From Lysinibacillus odysseyi 34hs-1 = NBRC 100172 (GTDB lineage: Bacteria > Bacillota > Bacilli > Bacillales_A > Planococcaceae): a stretch of 64,000 bases of DNA. Where the stretch lies: contig NZ_BCVX01000010.1 of NCBI RefSeq assembly GCF_001591965.1, positions 62,001-126,000 on the forward strand, written 5' to 3'. The notes below the pieces were generated by a model that had not been told where the DNA came from, ran no database searches, and saw only the letters and a list, made by a program, of their open reading frames with translations. The translations under genes were made by a program, and so were the position numbers. Of the stretch, positions 45,573-53,994 are shown in pieces (within the stretch, counting starts at the first letter, position 1; every line of letters begins with the position of its first letter).

Positions 45573-46607
45573 TTATTTTTGGGAAACACGTGCACTATTG
45601 AACGTAGCCATGTCTTTCACCATTACATTCGCCGCCTTAATAATTGGATAAGAAACAGCAGCGCCTGTCCCTTCCCCAAGCCGCAGGTCCAGCTCGACAA
45701 GTGGTTTTTTGTGTAAGTAGTCCGCTGCAATTTTATGTCCCGGCTCCACAGAGCTATGAGATAAAATCATATAATCTACGCTGCCTGGGGCAAGCAGCTC
45801 TGCCAGACATGCCGAAACTGTACAAATGAAACCATCTAATAAAATAGGAGTGCGCATTTCTGCTGCTCCGACCATCGCACCCGCCATTCCGGCAATATCA
45901 AGTCCGCCTACTTTCGATAATAGATCAATGGCATCATGTTTGTTAGGCTTATGCAGGGCCAATGCTTGGCGGCATACCTCAATTTTCCGGATTAACTGCT
46001 GGTCATTAATACCCGAACCGCGGCCTGCAACTATCTCCGGATCAATATCAAGGATAGAAGCTAAAATGGCACTGCTGGCTGTTGTATTGCCAATTCCAAG
46101 CTCTCCGACAATCAAGCAGCCTGCCCCTTCTTTAATAGCTTGCCTTGCTGCTTCATAGCCAACTTCTATAGCTTCCCATGCCTCTTCTTCTGTCATCGCC
46201 CGCTCTTTTAAAAAATTGGCTGTCCCTTTTTCCCGCACTTTTTTATTGATAACATCATCATGGGGTACAGGACGTACGATTCCTAAATCGTATACTTTTA
46301 ACGGAGCACCAATCATCCGACTGAAAACGCTGATTCCTGCTCCTCCTCCCACCATATTCAAGGCCATTTCATAAGTTACTTCCTGAGGGGAAGCGGAGAC
46401 ATTTTCTTCTACTATCCCATGGTCGGCACAGAAAACAAGGGAGGCCGGCAAGATTTCAGGCTGAATATCCCCTGTCATTCCGGCAAGGTGAATGGCTAAC
46501 TCTTCTAGCCTGCCTAAGCTTCCTTGTGGTTTTGTCAGTGAATCAATATACTCTTTCGCCTCATCCATTTTTTCATGGTGAAGCGGTGGAACAGAGAAAG
46601 TTAACAT
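45573..46607 (-). CDS. cobT: Nicotinate-nucleotide:dimethylbenzimidazole phosphoribosyltransferase
   Basis: Enzyme of 344 residues activating the lower ligand base (DMB) to alpha-ribazole phosphate for cobalamin. Conserved blocks: KPQGSLGRLEELA, FCADHGIVEE, GELGIGNTTASSA, and catalytic Glu in LRLGEGTGAA near residue 315. No other cobalamin gene is in the window and I saw no cobalamin riboswitch upstream, so it stands alone here. ATG 46607 follows AAAAGGAG at a long spacing (about 10). Confidence 0.93.
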   Translation of the reverse strand: MLTFSVPPLHHEKMDEAKEYIDSLTKPQGSLGRLEELAIHLAGMTGDIQPEILPASLVFCADHGIVEENVSASPQEVTYEMALNMVGGGAGISVFSRMIGAPLKVYDLGIVRPVPHDDVINKKVREKGTANFLKERAMTEEEAWEAIEVGYEAARQAIKEGAGCLIVGELGIGNTTASSAILASILDIDPEIVAGRGSGINDQQLIRKIEVCRQALALHKPNKHDAIDLLSKVGGLDIAGMAGAMVGAAEMRTPILLDGFICTVSACLAELLAPGSVDYMILSHSSVEPGHKIAADYLHKKPLVELDLRLGEGTGAAVSYPIIKAANVMVKDMATFNSARVSQK

Positions 46608-46812
46608 CTTATATAAGCTCCTTTTAAAGACGAAATTTTCAATAAATATAACACATAAATGCTTTATAATTTATTAAATTGTAGAGTTTCATTTAAATTG
46701 TACCCACATACTAGCAAATAATTGCGTGGTTTTCATCGGACCTGTGATTTTTTTCACATCTAAAATTTCCTTTCCAATTTATAATGCTGGTAATAGGAAA
46801 GGAGCCGATTTT

Positions 46813-46908
46813 ATGGTAAAGCCAACTTACATTATCGCTGCTTGTCTGGTGATTTTTATCGCTCTAGGGATTGGCATAATGATTAATGAATCTCTTATTC
46901 AAGTATAA
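46813..46908 (+). CDS. Small single-span membrane protein, 31 residues
   Basis: A 31-codon gene: short basic N-terminus and one transmembrane helix (about 6-25, IIAACLVIFIALGIGIMI). ATG 46813 has AAAGGAG eight bases ahead, TATAAT lies at 46780, and a terminator follows 17 bp after the stop, all supporting a real gene. Function unknown. Confidence 0.6.
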   Translation: MVKPTYIIAACLVIFIALGIGIMINESLIQV

Positions 46909-46924
46909 TCGTTCCACCATTCGA

Positions 46925-46960
46925 AGGGTTGATCATTCTACAATTTATCAACCCTCCTTT
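46925..46960 (+). terminator. Terminator after the 31-residue gene
   Basis: GGGTTGAT/ATCAACCC stem followed by TCCTTTTCCTTT. It overlaps the 3' end of the converging dedA-like gene. Confidence 0.7.
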
Positions 46961-47579
46961 TCCTTTGATAAGATTTCATTATATACCAAACAATAGGCGG
47001 GAAAAATGGAATGCATGAGATAACAGGAATGGAAATCGCCATATTCCGCTCAATTACCGGGATTTGTCCAAGAAGTATGCCTGCCCCCAGCCATAGCGTC
47101 ACCCATAAAAAACCACCTAGGCTATTATAGGTTAAAAAGACCTCGAAAGAATAGCGGGTATAGCCTGTAACGCAGGGGATCATCGTTCTCATTAATGGAA
47201 TAAAGCGGGAAAACAAGATAGCCTTTTCACCATGCCGATTAAAAAAGTCATTTGCCGATTGCATAGTATTTTTAGAGAAAAGCCACCACTTGCTTGTCAT
47301 TCTGCGACCGATACGACCAATCCAATAGTTTTGTGTATCTCCCAAAATGGTCGCTGTAAAAAGCACCACCAGCAAGAACCATCCATTTAATTCGCCTAAG
47401 GCTACAAGTGCGCCGCTTACAAAGACAGTGGCATCTCCAGGCAGGAATGTCAGCACGATAAATGCTGTCTTACAATAAATTAACACGAATAAAAGGATAT
47501 AAACAAGATAACCGTAGTCTGTTAAAAAATGGTGAATCGCTATATCAATCTGCTTCATTTCAAGTAAAAATGCGTGCAT
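46938..47579 (-). CDS. DedA family membrane protein
   Basis: Membrane protein of 213 residues in the DedA/VTT family, which includes lipid scramblase/flippase-type proteins for undecaprenyl phosphate and phospholipids. The motif LPGDATVFVSGAL (re-entrant loop), GDTQNYWIGRIGRR and FSRFIPLMRTMIPCVTGYTRY are visible. Its individual substrate cannot be told. ATG 47579 follows GAGGTGAAAG. Confidence 0.88.
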   Translation of the reverse strand: MHAFLLEMKQIDIAIHHFLTDYGYLVYILLFVLIYCKTAFIVLTFLPGDATVFVSGALVALGELNGWFLLVVLFTATILGDTQNYWIGRIGRRMTSKWWLFSKNTMQSANDFFNRHGEKAILFSRFIPLMRTMIPCVTGYTRYSFEVFLTYNSLGGFLWVTLWLGAGILLGQIPVIERNMAISIPVISCIPFFPPIVWYIMKSYQRKRRVDKL

Positions 47580-47661
47580 TCTTTCACCTCATTTCTGCTG
47601 CTGCATTACTTATCCCGATCTTCTACTTCTCTTTACAGTTACATTACATATCCCTTACTGC

Positions 47662-47687
47662 GTTTCCAGTACAAGAAGAACGGGAAA
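47662..47687 (+). promoter_or_regulatory. Sigma-B promoter of the YflT-like gene
   Basis: GTTTCC, a 14-bp spacer and GGGAAA match the Bacillus sigma-B consensus (GTTTAA, 12-15, GGGWAW). It lies 35 bp ahead of a general-stress-protein gene. Confidence 0.82.
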
Positions 47688-47722
47688 GAAATTATTAATA
47701 CGTATTAGAAGGAGTGAATACA

Positions 47723-48172
47723 GTGGACAAAAATTACCGCATTGAAGTAGCGAATGGCCATGAAGATTTCTTCTATAAATTAGAAACCCTTAAAGCAGAA
47801 GGTTTTTCCGAACGAGATATTCACATTTTCTCCAAGGATGTCAGTACGTTTGAAAACCTCAAAGCAGATTCCGACATCCATACACATGAAGCTGGCAACT
47901 GGATAGATAAGTTCAAGTCATTCTTTACAGGGGAAGATGCAGTAACCGAAACATTACGCCAAATTGATTTGACGGAGGAAGAGATTTCTTACTTGAGTCA
48001 CGAACTTTCCCAAGGTGCTTCCATCATCTACGCGCGAAAGGATACATCGGAGCACTTAGCCCCTTTAGATACCATAGTGGGGCAGCAATCAGAATATGAA
48101 TTAAAACAACAGGCAGATCAAGAGGCCCGTAACCATCTTGATGATATAGATGTTATGCGGCGACGTATGTAA
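47723..48172 (+). CDS. General stress protein, YflT/GSP17M domain
   Basis: Cytoplasmic protein of 149 residues with the heat/general-stress YflT domain at about 1-100: opening YRIEVANGHEDFFYKLETLKAEGFSERDIHIF-like pattern, then a helical acidic tail. The function of the family is unknown, but it belongs to sigma-B regulons, in agreement with the promoter seen at 47662. GTG 47723 has AAGGAG eight bases ahead; a GTG three codons earlier overlaps the site. Confidence 0.85.
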   Translation: MDKNYRIEVANGHEDFFYKLETLKAEGFSERDIHIFSKDVSTFENLKADSDIHTHEAGNWIDKFKSFFTGEDAVTETLRQIDLTEEEISYLSHELSQGASIIYARKDTSEHLAPLDTIVGQQSEYELKQQADQEARNHLDDIDVMRRRM

Positions 48173-48177
48173 AATCA

Positions 48178-48216
48178 GGGCGCGGCACTCCTTTTTAGGG
48201 GGCCGTGTCCTTTTTT
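48178..48216 (+). terminator. Terminator after the YflT-like gene
   Basis: GGGCGCGGC pairs with GCCGTGTCC (two G-U pairs), followed by TTTTTT. Confidence 0.88.
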
Positions 48217-48370
48217 CTATCACCAAAGAAAATCCACGCCCCCTCCTATTTACATCTTTTTGTACTCTTACTATTACCTTATGCAGTCATTTCTCGCTCA
48301 TCACCGAGTTTTCCATCATTTCAGCACTCGCTTTTTTTCTTTACTATTTCTCAATCAGTCAAAGGGGCAA

Positions 48371-48400
48371 TTGCACTAGTCCTAAAAAAATGAGTACAAT
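48371..48400 (+). promoter_or_regulatory. Sigma-A promoter of the DUF1450 gene
   Basis: TTGCAC, an 18-bp spacer and TACAAT, 27 bp ahead of the ATG. Confidence 0.65.
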
Positions 48401-48426
48401 ATAAGAAAAATTAAGGAGCCCATGTA

Positions 48427-48702
48427 ATGTTCAAATCACTATTTAAACGTAAAGATAGACCACTTAAACACCACGTGGAATTCTGTATTTCCAACCTTTC
48501 CTTCGGAAGCGCCGATGCCTATGACGAATTAATAGGCAGGGAAGATATCATCATTGAGGAAGCAGGCTGTACATCTAACTGTGAAACATGTGATTCCTGT
48601 CTTTTCGCTATTGTAAACAGTGAAGTTGTAACAGCCGAAACAGCTGAGGAATTACTACATGAAATAGAGGAGAAAATGAAGGAGAATATATTAGTCGGAT
48701 AA
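48427..48702 (+). CDS. DUF1450 (YuzB-like) small Cys-rich protein
   Basis: Protein of 91 residues. Conserved cysteines appear as a lone C20 (EFCISN) and then CTSNCETCDSC (about 48-58), followed by FAIVNSEVV. This spacing is seen in DUF1450/YuzB proteins and could hold a metal or iron-sulfur cluster, which is an inference. ATG 48427 follows AAGGAG. Monocistronic. Confidence 0.85.
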   Translation: MFKSLFKRKDRPLKHHVEFCISNLSFGSADAYDELIGREDIIIEEAGCTSNCETCDSCLFAIVNSEVVTAETAEELLHEIEEKMKENILVG

Positions 48703-48958
48703 AGAGATTCGGCTGACAGGGTACATTGTGACATCCCTTTTCTCTTAAGAACAGCTTGTTGATACGCTTTTACAGATGAAATTAGTTACCAAAAGGGAAA
48801 TAGCCTGAAATCCCACAATTTTTGGCTATTCCCTTTCCGCTGAAACAGCCCCTTTAAAAAGATTCGAAGAAATAAAGGAGAACCACTCTATACTTCTACA
48901 AGAATGTTCCTTTAATTAAAAATTTTATTCCCCGTTGTTTTCTTCAATTTTCACACTA
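48703..48958. other. Noncoding region with a hairpin between DUF1450 gene and nhaC
   Basis: AAAGGGAAATAGCC and GGCTATTCCCTTT (about 48793-48835) form a long hairpin without a clear U-tract, possibly the DUF1450 terminator. No gene seen; the nhaC promoter follows at 48959. Confidence 0.5.
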
Positions 48959-48986
48959 TTGACTTATCCACCAGGAATGTTACAAT
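48959..48986 (+). promoter_or_regulatory. Sigma-A promoter of nhaC
   Basis: TTGACT, a 16-bp spacer and TACAAT, about 62 bp ahead of the ATG. Confidence 0.75.
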
Positions 48987-49048
48987 GACAATATGCTTTC
49001 GCGAGTTGAAGCGCTGAATCAAAATTTTTATCATCTAGGAGCCATCAT

Positions 49049-50428
49049 ATGTTTTCTATTGAAGCAAAAACACGCCCCTCTTTTGTAGAGGCTCTTTTTA
49101 TTGTATTAATCGTCATATTCTCTATCTCAATTTCTATCGGTAAATTCGGGGCTACACCGCATATCCCTATTGTCTGCTCCATTATGCTTTTGCTTTTTTA
49201 CGGCTTGCTGAAGCGTATTCCGTTTAAAAAGCTTGAGGAGAGCATGCTCGCTGGTGCGCAGGCAGGAATCGGCGCTATCTATATTTTCCTGCTGATTGGC
49301 ATATTGATCAGCAGCTGGATTGTAGGTGGTACTATCCCAACCTTGTTATATATGGGACTGTCGATTGTCGGTGCAAGCTTCTTTTATACGATTGTATTTG
49401 TCACAACTGCCATCATCGGTACGGCAATCGGCAGTTCACTGACTACTGTTGCCACATTAGGCCTTGCCTTTATTAGTATTGCCGGAGCTATTGATGCTTC
49501 TCTTGCCCTGACAGCAGGGGCTATTGTATCAGGTGCCTTCTTCGGGGATAAAATGTCCCCTCTCTCGGACACTACTAATTTAGCAGCAAGTATTGTAGGA
49601 ATCGATTTATTTGATCATATAAAAAATATGAGCTGGACAACGATTCCTGCCTTTTTCATCAGCGCCATTCTTTATTCTGTACTGTCACCTTCCATCCAAA
49701 CATTGGATACAGATGTCATTACTTCTTATAAAGACATGCTGATAAAGTTACAGATGGTTCACTGGTACGCTATTATTCCACTTATTGTATTGATTGTATG
49801 TACATTGTTTAAGGTTCCAGCCTTCTTGACATTAACTGTTAGCTCTATTGTGGCGCTCGCCCTATCAACGCTTCATATGTCGCTATCACTTCCCGAATAC
49901 TTCTCTATCCTTTATGACGGGTATGTTGCAAAAACAGGAGTAGAAGTAATCGATTCTTTGTTAACAAGAGGTGGTATCAGCAGTATGTTCTTTACAATTA
50001 TGCTTGTCCTATTAAGCTTAAGCATGGGAGGACTGCTATTTGCCCTCGGAATTGTTCAGGCACTGTTGGCTAAAGTTGAAGAGCTGTTATCATCAATCGG
50101 TTCCTTAATTACCGGTACAGCTTTCACTGCTATTGGTATTAATTTACTCGTCGGTGAGCAGTATTTATCCATTCTGCTTACAGGAGAAGCATTCAAATCA
50201 AAATATGATGAAATGGGACTGCAGCCAAAAAGCCTCAGCCGGGTTATGGAGGACGCGGGAACTGTCATTAACCCGCTCGTTCCGTGGAGTGTCTGCGGTC
50301 TATTTATCACCTCCATGCTTAAGGTACCCGTTCTGGACTATTTACCATTCGCCTTTTTCTGCCTATTGAGTCCTATACTGACAATCCTTTTTGGCTGGCT
50401 GAATGTTACTATAGCCAAAAAAGCTTAG
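49049..50428 (+). CDS. nhaC: Na+/H+ antiporter, NhaC family
   Basis: Membrane antiporter of 459 residues with 11-12 hydrophobic segments. The family stretch GAFFGDKMSPLSDTTNLAAS (about 168-187) and MEDAGTVINPLVPWS (about 395-409) carry the charged residues typical of NhaC/MleN proteins. Likely exports Na+ in exchange for H+; malate-lactate exchange, as in MleN, is an alternative. ATG 49049 follows TAGGAG. Confidence 0.9.
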   Translation: MFSIEAKTRPSFVEALFIVLIVIFSISISIGKFGATPHIPIVCSIMLLLFYGLLKRIPFKKLEESMLAGAQAGIGAIYIFLLIGILISSWIVGGTIPTLLYMGLSIVGASFFYTIVFVTTAIIGTAIGSSLTTVATLGLAFISIAGAIDASLALTAGAIVSGAFFGDKMSPLSDTTNLAASIVGIDLFDHIKNMSWTTIPAFFISAILYSVLSPSIQTLDTDVITSYKDMLIKLQMVHWYAIIPLIVLIVCTLFKVPAFLTLTVSSIVALALSTLHMSLSLPEYFSILYDGYVAKTGVEVIDSLLTRGGISSMFFTIMLVLLSLSMGGLLFALGIVQALLAKVEELLSSIGSLITGTAFTAIGINLLVGEQYLSILLTGEAFKSKYDEMGLQPKSLSRVMEDAGTVINPLVPWSVCGLFITSMLKVPVLDYLPFAFFCLLSPILTILFGWLNVTIAKKA

Positions 50429-50442
50429 CTTTTAGCAGTGGC

Positions 50443-50477
50443 GGCCTGGAAAGTAATTACCTTCCGGGCAGTCCTGT
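50443..50477 (+). terminator. Likely terminator of nhaC
   Basis: GCCTGGAA pairs with TTCCGGGC, followed by AGTCCTGTTTC; the U-tract is weak. Confidence 0.45.
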
Positions 50478-50757
50478 TTCTTATTAAACTTCCCCTAAAG
50501 AAGCACCACTTCCACGGTATTTTCTTCAAAATTGCCTTCCTTCCTTTGCAGGTAATTGCCTTATAGTAATTTCCTACATGCTCCTTCTTCCATCCTTTTT
50601 TAGTCAGCCCATGCAAAATCTTTGTTGAAAAGATATGGTGAATCATACCGCCTTGTTTTATGTACAAAAAAATTCTCTTCATTCATCCATGATTTTCGGA
50701 AAAATGGGCAATTTAAAGGGAAGGCTTATTTGCCTGAAAAACAAAGGAGGTGTCAAT
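50478..50757. other. Noncoding region upstream of the DUF378 gene
   Basis: No gene with a ribosome binding site. It should carry the promoter of the next gene, but I could not fix one. Confidence 0.45.
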
Positions 50758-51129
50758 ATGGGATCATTATATAGAACAGCTTTAGTTATTGCGATTATCG
50801 GTGCAGTGAACTGGGGACTTATCGGTTTTTTCCAATTTGATTTAGTTGCCACGTTATTTGGAGGAACAGATTCCGCTCTTTCCCGCATTATTTATGGAAT
50901 TGTAGGGATTGCCGGTCTTGTCTGTATCCCGCTGCTAGCTAAACCGTTAGCGGAGGCAGAAGCTTCTAATGCCAGCACTAATTCGACATATAGAGGGGCC
51001 AACTACCAAACAGAGTTCGCTGAGGAAGATGAGTTTTCCGATACAAATTTTAATTCCAACCCGAATTACCAAAATAATAACAATTCGGCCTACAAGCAGA
51101 ATAATAACCAAAATAAATCCGATCGTTAG
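50758..51129 (+). CDS. DUF378 domain membrane protein with Asn-rich tail
   Basis: Protein of 123 residues. DUF378 occupies about 1-65: two transmembrane helices with IIGAVNWGLIGFFQFDLVATLFGG and IIYGIVGIAGL. A hydrophilic tail rich in Asn, Gln, Tyr and Glu follows and is probably disordered. Function unknown. ATG 50758 follows AGGAGGTG, a very strong site; the longer frame upstream has none. Confidence 0.85.
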   Translation: MGSLYRTALVIAIIGAVNWGLIGFFQFDLVATLFGGTDSALSRIIYGIVGIAGLVCIPLLAKPLAEAEASNASTNSTYRGANYQTEFAEEDEFSDTNFNSNPNYQNNNNSAYKQNNNQNKSDR

Positions 51130-51137
51130 CAAAAGAG

Positions 51138-51170
51138 AATGGCGGTCCATGTCGGCCGCCCTTCTTATTA
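51138..51170 (+). terminator. Terminator after the DUF378 gene
   Basis: GGCGG/CCGCC stem followed by CTTCTTATTAT. Modest quality. Confidence 0.5.
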
Positions 51171-51185
51171 TAGACAGGCCGTCCT

Positions 51186-51473
51186 TCAGATAGCCATAAT
51201 CCATATAGTATGCAGGATAAATATACCCGCGTATAGACTGGCTACGCCTGCAAGCAAATAAGTATATAACCTTCTGAAGGCTGTTCCGCTTTTTGTAAAT
51301 ACCCGGTAGGAAATATAGAGAAGAAATGCTGATAAAGCAATTTTTGTTAGTAGAAATAAAGATGAGTTACTCTTCCATAACAAATCCATGATTGGGTTTG
51401 CTTCTTTAATCAGTGAATGTGTTAACCCATAATAAGTGGCCACACCATCCAAAATATTTAGCAGTGCAATCAT
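51186..51473 (-). CDS. DUF5658 membrane protein
   Basis: Membrane protein of at least 95 residues with three helices. The N-terminal NILDGVATYYGLTHSLIKEANPIMD is the DUF5658 signature. Function unknown. The ATG at 51473 lacks a good Shine-Dalgarno. In frame, the sequence continues upstream as KIKLIGLSC to an ATA codon (51495-51497) that has AAAGGTG seven bases ahead, so the true N-terminus may be longer. Confidence 0.75.
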   Translation of the reverse strand: MIALLNILDGVATYYGLTHSLIKEANPIMDLLWKSNSSLFLLTKIALSAFLLYISYRVFTKSGTAFRRLYTYLLAGVASLYAGIFILHTIWIMAI

Positions 51474-51508
51474 ACAGCTTAAGCCAATTAGTTTTATCTT
51501 TCATCACC

Positions 51509-51944
51509 TTTACCATCCTGGAAATTGTTTGGCTTCTGGCTTATCCGGTGATAGCTTACGGTCAGCTGCCCGGACTATATAATAAATGACAAGAAGCTTA
51601 CTTTCCTTCATTATACAAAACCTCTTCATTTATTATTCTTGCCTTCATTTTCCATTGCCATTCATGTTGTTCATTTAAAGGATGGCTTTTTCCTAAGGTA
51701 AATAAAACAGGCAAAGGCTATATAATCAAGCACCTCAGAGTTAACCCTTTTCTTTTTATACAAGGCAAAAAACCGATACTAAACAAATTTTTAGCATCGG
51801 CTTGGATGGGAACCATTTATTGTGCAACAATATAGATTGTTGTATAGAATTGTCCTGCAGGATGTTTTCCCTCTTTTGGGACATTGGTTGAACAACTCTA
51901 GTTTTTAGTGAATGACCGCTGTTTTGTTAAATAAATGATACGGA
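51509..51944. other. Noncoding region with an orphan minus-strand terminator
   Basis: About 430 bp without a supported gene. At 51764-51800 there is a strong minus-strand terminator although the sucrose-phosphatase-like gene already ends in its own hairpin at 51946. CAACAAT/ATTGTTG forms a short hairpin near 51825. A small RNA or a decayed element may lie at about 51800-51945. Confidence 0.5.
51764..51800 (-). terminator. Orphan terminator
   Basis: On the minus strand GCCGATGCTAAA pairs with TTTAGTATCGGT, followed by TTTTTTG. No annotated gene ends here. Confidence 0.85.
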
Positions 51945-51945
51945 T

Positions 51946-51991
51946 AAAAACTTCCCTCCAGCCAATTGTTATACTACTTGTTAGAGGGAAA
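51946..51991 (-). terminator. Terminator of the sucrose-phosphatase-like gene
   Basis: TTCCCTC and GAGGGAA arms flank a 25-base loop containing the stop codon region; GTTTTTATC follows on the minus strand. Confidence 0.65.
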
Positions 51992-52715
51992 TTTTTGAAT
52001 CCTGTTCCTTTTCGTTCATAATTTTTTCCCAAACTTCCTTTACTCCTCTGGCAGCGTGGTTTTCTGCAAGATAAACATGAGAAAGGTGCTGCATAGCCTG
52101 TATGCTTTCACATGCATTTCCTACACCGATTGCAGGATAGCCTAAATGGAATAAACTTAAATCATTCTCTGAATCTCCTGACACAATAACAGTGGAAGTG
52201 TGTTTACAGGCATCCAGTATATACTGTAACGCTTTCCCTTTATCTACCTCTATCGGAAGAATATCTAAATCCCTTCCACCGCTGTAAATCATATTCACGT
52301 TTAGCCGATTCGTTTTAATAGCCGCTGCTAATTTTTCTGCCTGAGCGGGTGTGGCAAAATAAGCTAACCGCCATTTTGTGGGCAGGTCCTGGGATATCAA
52401 GCCCAGTTCTATTGCCAGCTCATGTACGTCAGGGAAGTCAGCTAGCCGCAGCTGGTCTGCCCATTTTTCATCAAGCTCAAATTCAGGCCCGACATAGATA
52501 GACGCACCGACATCACAAACAAGCACATCTGGAATTGGCAGCCCTTCTGTTTCAATCAACTGCTTAGCAGAAGAAAAATGACGGCCCGTAATATAGATTA
52601 AAGAGGGTAAATTATCCTGAAAGTATTCCCATAAGTCCTGATGCGGGACATCCGGACTGACAATCGTATTGTCCAGATCAGTCGCCAGGACATATGGTTT
52701 AAGGGGTTGATACAT
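51981..52715 (-). CDS. HAD hydrolase, sucrose-6-phosphate phosphatase-like
   Basis: Cytoplasmic HAD-IIB phosphatase of 244 residues. Motif I is ATDLDNTIV (Asp13, Asp15), motif II is ITGR, and motifs III/IV are VDKGKAL and SGDSENDLSLF. The DLDNT form and length match sucrose-6F-phosphate phosphatases. It overlaps by 17 bp the end of a sucrose-phosphate-synthase-like gene, so dephosphorylation of that product is the likely role. Other glycosyl-phosphates are possible. ATG 52715 follows AAGGAG. Confidence 0.78.
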   Translation of the reverse strand: MYQPLKPYVLATDLDNTIVSPDVPHQDLWEYFQDNLPSLIYITGRHFSSAKQLIETEGLPIPDVLVCDVGASIYVGPEFELDEKWADQLRLADFPDVHELAIELGLISQDLPTKWRLAYFATPAQAEKLAAAIKTNRLNVNMIYSGGRDLDILPIEVDKGKALQYILDACKHTSTVIVSGDSENDLSLFHLGYPAIGVGNACESIQAMQHLSHVYLAENHAARGVKEVWEKIMNEKEQDSKISL

Positions 52716-53910
52716 AAGAGCCTGCTCCTTTATATAGCTTATTTACTTTAGCAGCAATTTTTGCCCAGTTGAACTCATTTTTAGCATGTTCCTTTGCCTG
52801 TCTTCTCATATTGGCAAGCTGGTCGCGTTTTGATAGGAAGTATGCCATTCCTTCACTTAATTTTTTAGCATGAGATTTTGGGAAGTGCAATCCTGTTACA
52901 CCGGGCTTCACTACGTCTTTTAAACCACCAACCTCGCTGGCAATAACCGGGCATCCACAAGCTTGCGCCTCAGCTGCTACCATACCAAATGATTCATAGT
53001 GGGAAGGCATAATTGTAGCAATCGCATTTGCATACAATACTTTCAATTCTTTTTCCTTTTTCGGGCCTAGGAAATAAACACGATCCTCTATTCCTTCTAA
53101 TGCTGCCAGTAGCTTTGGATCCTTTGGTAGAAGGTTTTTCATATCGACTGTTTCCGAACAGCCGCCTGCAATTAAAAGTCTTACATTTTCTTGGTTACCA
53201 TGTGTTGTAAGCAGTTGTCGGAAGGCCGCTAATAAATCAAAGATTCCTTTTGATGCTTCAAGCCGCCCAGCATAGAAGTAATATGGAAAATTAGCATTGC
53301 CTGCTGTGGGTGGAGGTGTAAGATATGTTGGTGAAACGCCGATTGGTACAACAGATATATCACTCACATTTTTTGTGAATTTAGCAATTAGCTCTTTCTC
53401 TGTCGGTGTTGTTGCTAATACGATATCCGCATGCTGCATTATGCGTTCTTCATAATGCTTACGTTTCGGATCTATCTTACCTGTACCCTGCTCTTTGGCA
53501 ATGGCTAAGGAATGGTTTGTATGCACCCAGTAAATTCCATACTCCTTTTGTAACATAAGACCAAGCACACCGGATAACCAATAATGAGTATGGATGACGT
53601 CATAGGATTCGAGATCTATTTTCTCTTTAATTTCTGCATAGAAGGCAGGTAGTATACCGAACATTTCATCCTTCTCTACTAAGCCTGGTCTACCTGCATT
53701 GAAGCGATATACTTTTCCATGATCACCGATTGCTTCCACAGCCGGTGCATCTTGATTACACCAATGTGTAATGACATCAACTGTATAGCCGAGTTTATCT
53801 AAAGATAAGGCTAAATGTTTTACATAGTTATTTTGGCCACCTGCCTGCTTGCTTCCGAGCGGCATAAGGGGATCGCCGTGGTCTGAGATAAATAGTATTT
53901 TTTGTTTCAT
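52699..53910 (-). CDS. GT4 glycosyltransferase, sucrose-phosphate synthase-like
   Basis: Retaining GT-B glycosyltransferase of 403 residues. The N-terminal loop MPLGSKQAGGQNNYVKHLA resembles the GGQ(N/S)VYV motif of sucrose(-phosphate) synthases. The C-terminal nucleotide-sugar site shows YYFYAGRLEASKGI and PSHYESFGMVAAEAQACGCPVIAS (E-x7-E). Predicted product is sucrose-6-phosphate or a similar compatible-solute glycoside. ATG 53910 has AAAGGA ten bases ahead; ATG 53931 is possible. It forms a two-gene operon with the HAD phosphatase. Confidence 0.78.
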   Translation of the reverse strand: MKQKILFISDHGDPLMPLGSKQAGGQNNYVKHLALSLDKLGYTVDVITHWCNQDAPAVEAIGDHGKVYRFNAGRPGLVEKDEMFGILPAFYAEIKEKIDLESYDVIHTHYWLSGVLGLMLQKEYGIYWVHTNHSLAIAKEQGTGKIDPKRKHYEERIMQHADIVLATTPTEKELIAKFTKNVSDISVVPIGVSPTYLTPPPTAGNANFPYYFYAGRLEASKGIFDLLAAFRQLLTTHGNQENVRLLIAGGCSETVDMKNLLPKDPKLLAALEGIEDRVYFLGPKKEKELKVLYANAIATIMPSHYESFGMVAAEAQACGCPVIASEVGGLKDVVKPGVTGLHFPKSHAKKLSEGMAYFLSKRDQLANMRRQAKEHAKNEFNWAKIAAKVNKLYKGAGSYVSTP

Positions 53911-53994
53911 TATGCACGCATCCTTTCTCATTCTTTATTAAATGAAAAGCCTATAAGTAGACATTTACTTACAGGCCAAATACAGTCACGTGGC

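Noticed and set aside
48205-48393. Hydrophobic 62-codon plus-strand frame between the YflT and DUF1450 genes
   Set aside because: No ribosome binding site; it begins inside the YflT terminator and overlaps the DUF1450 promoter.
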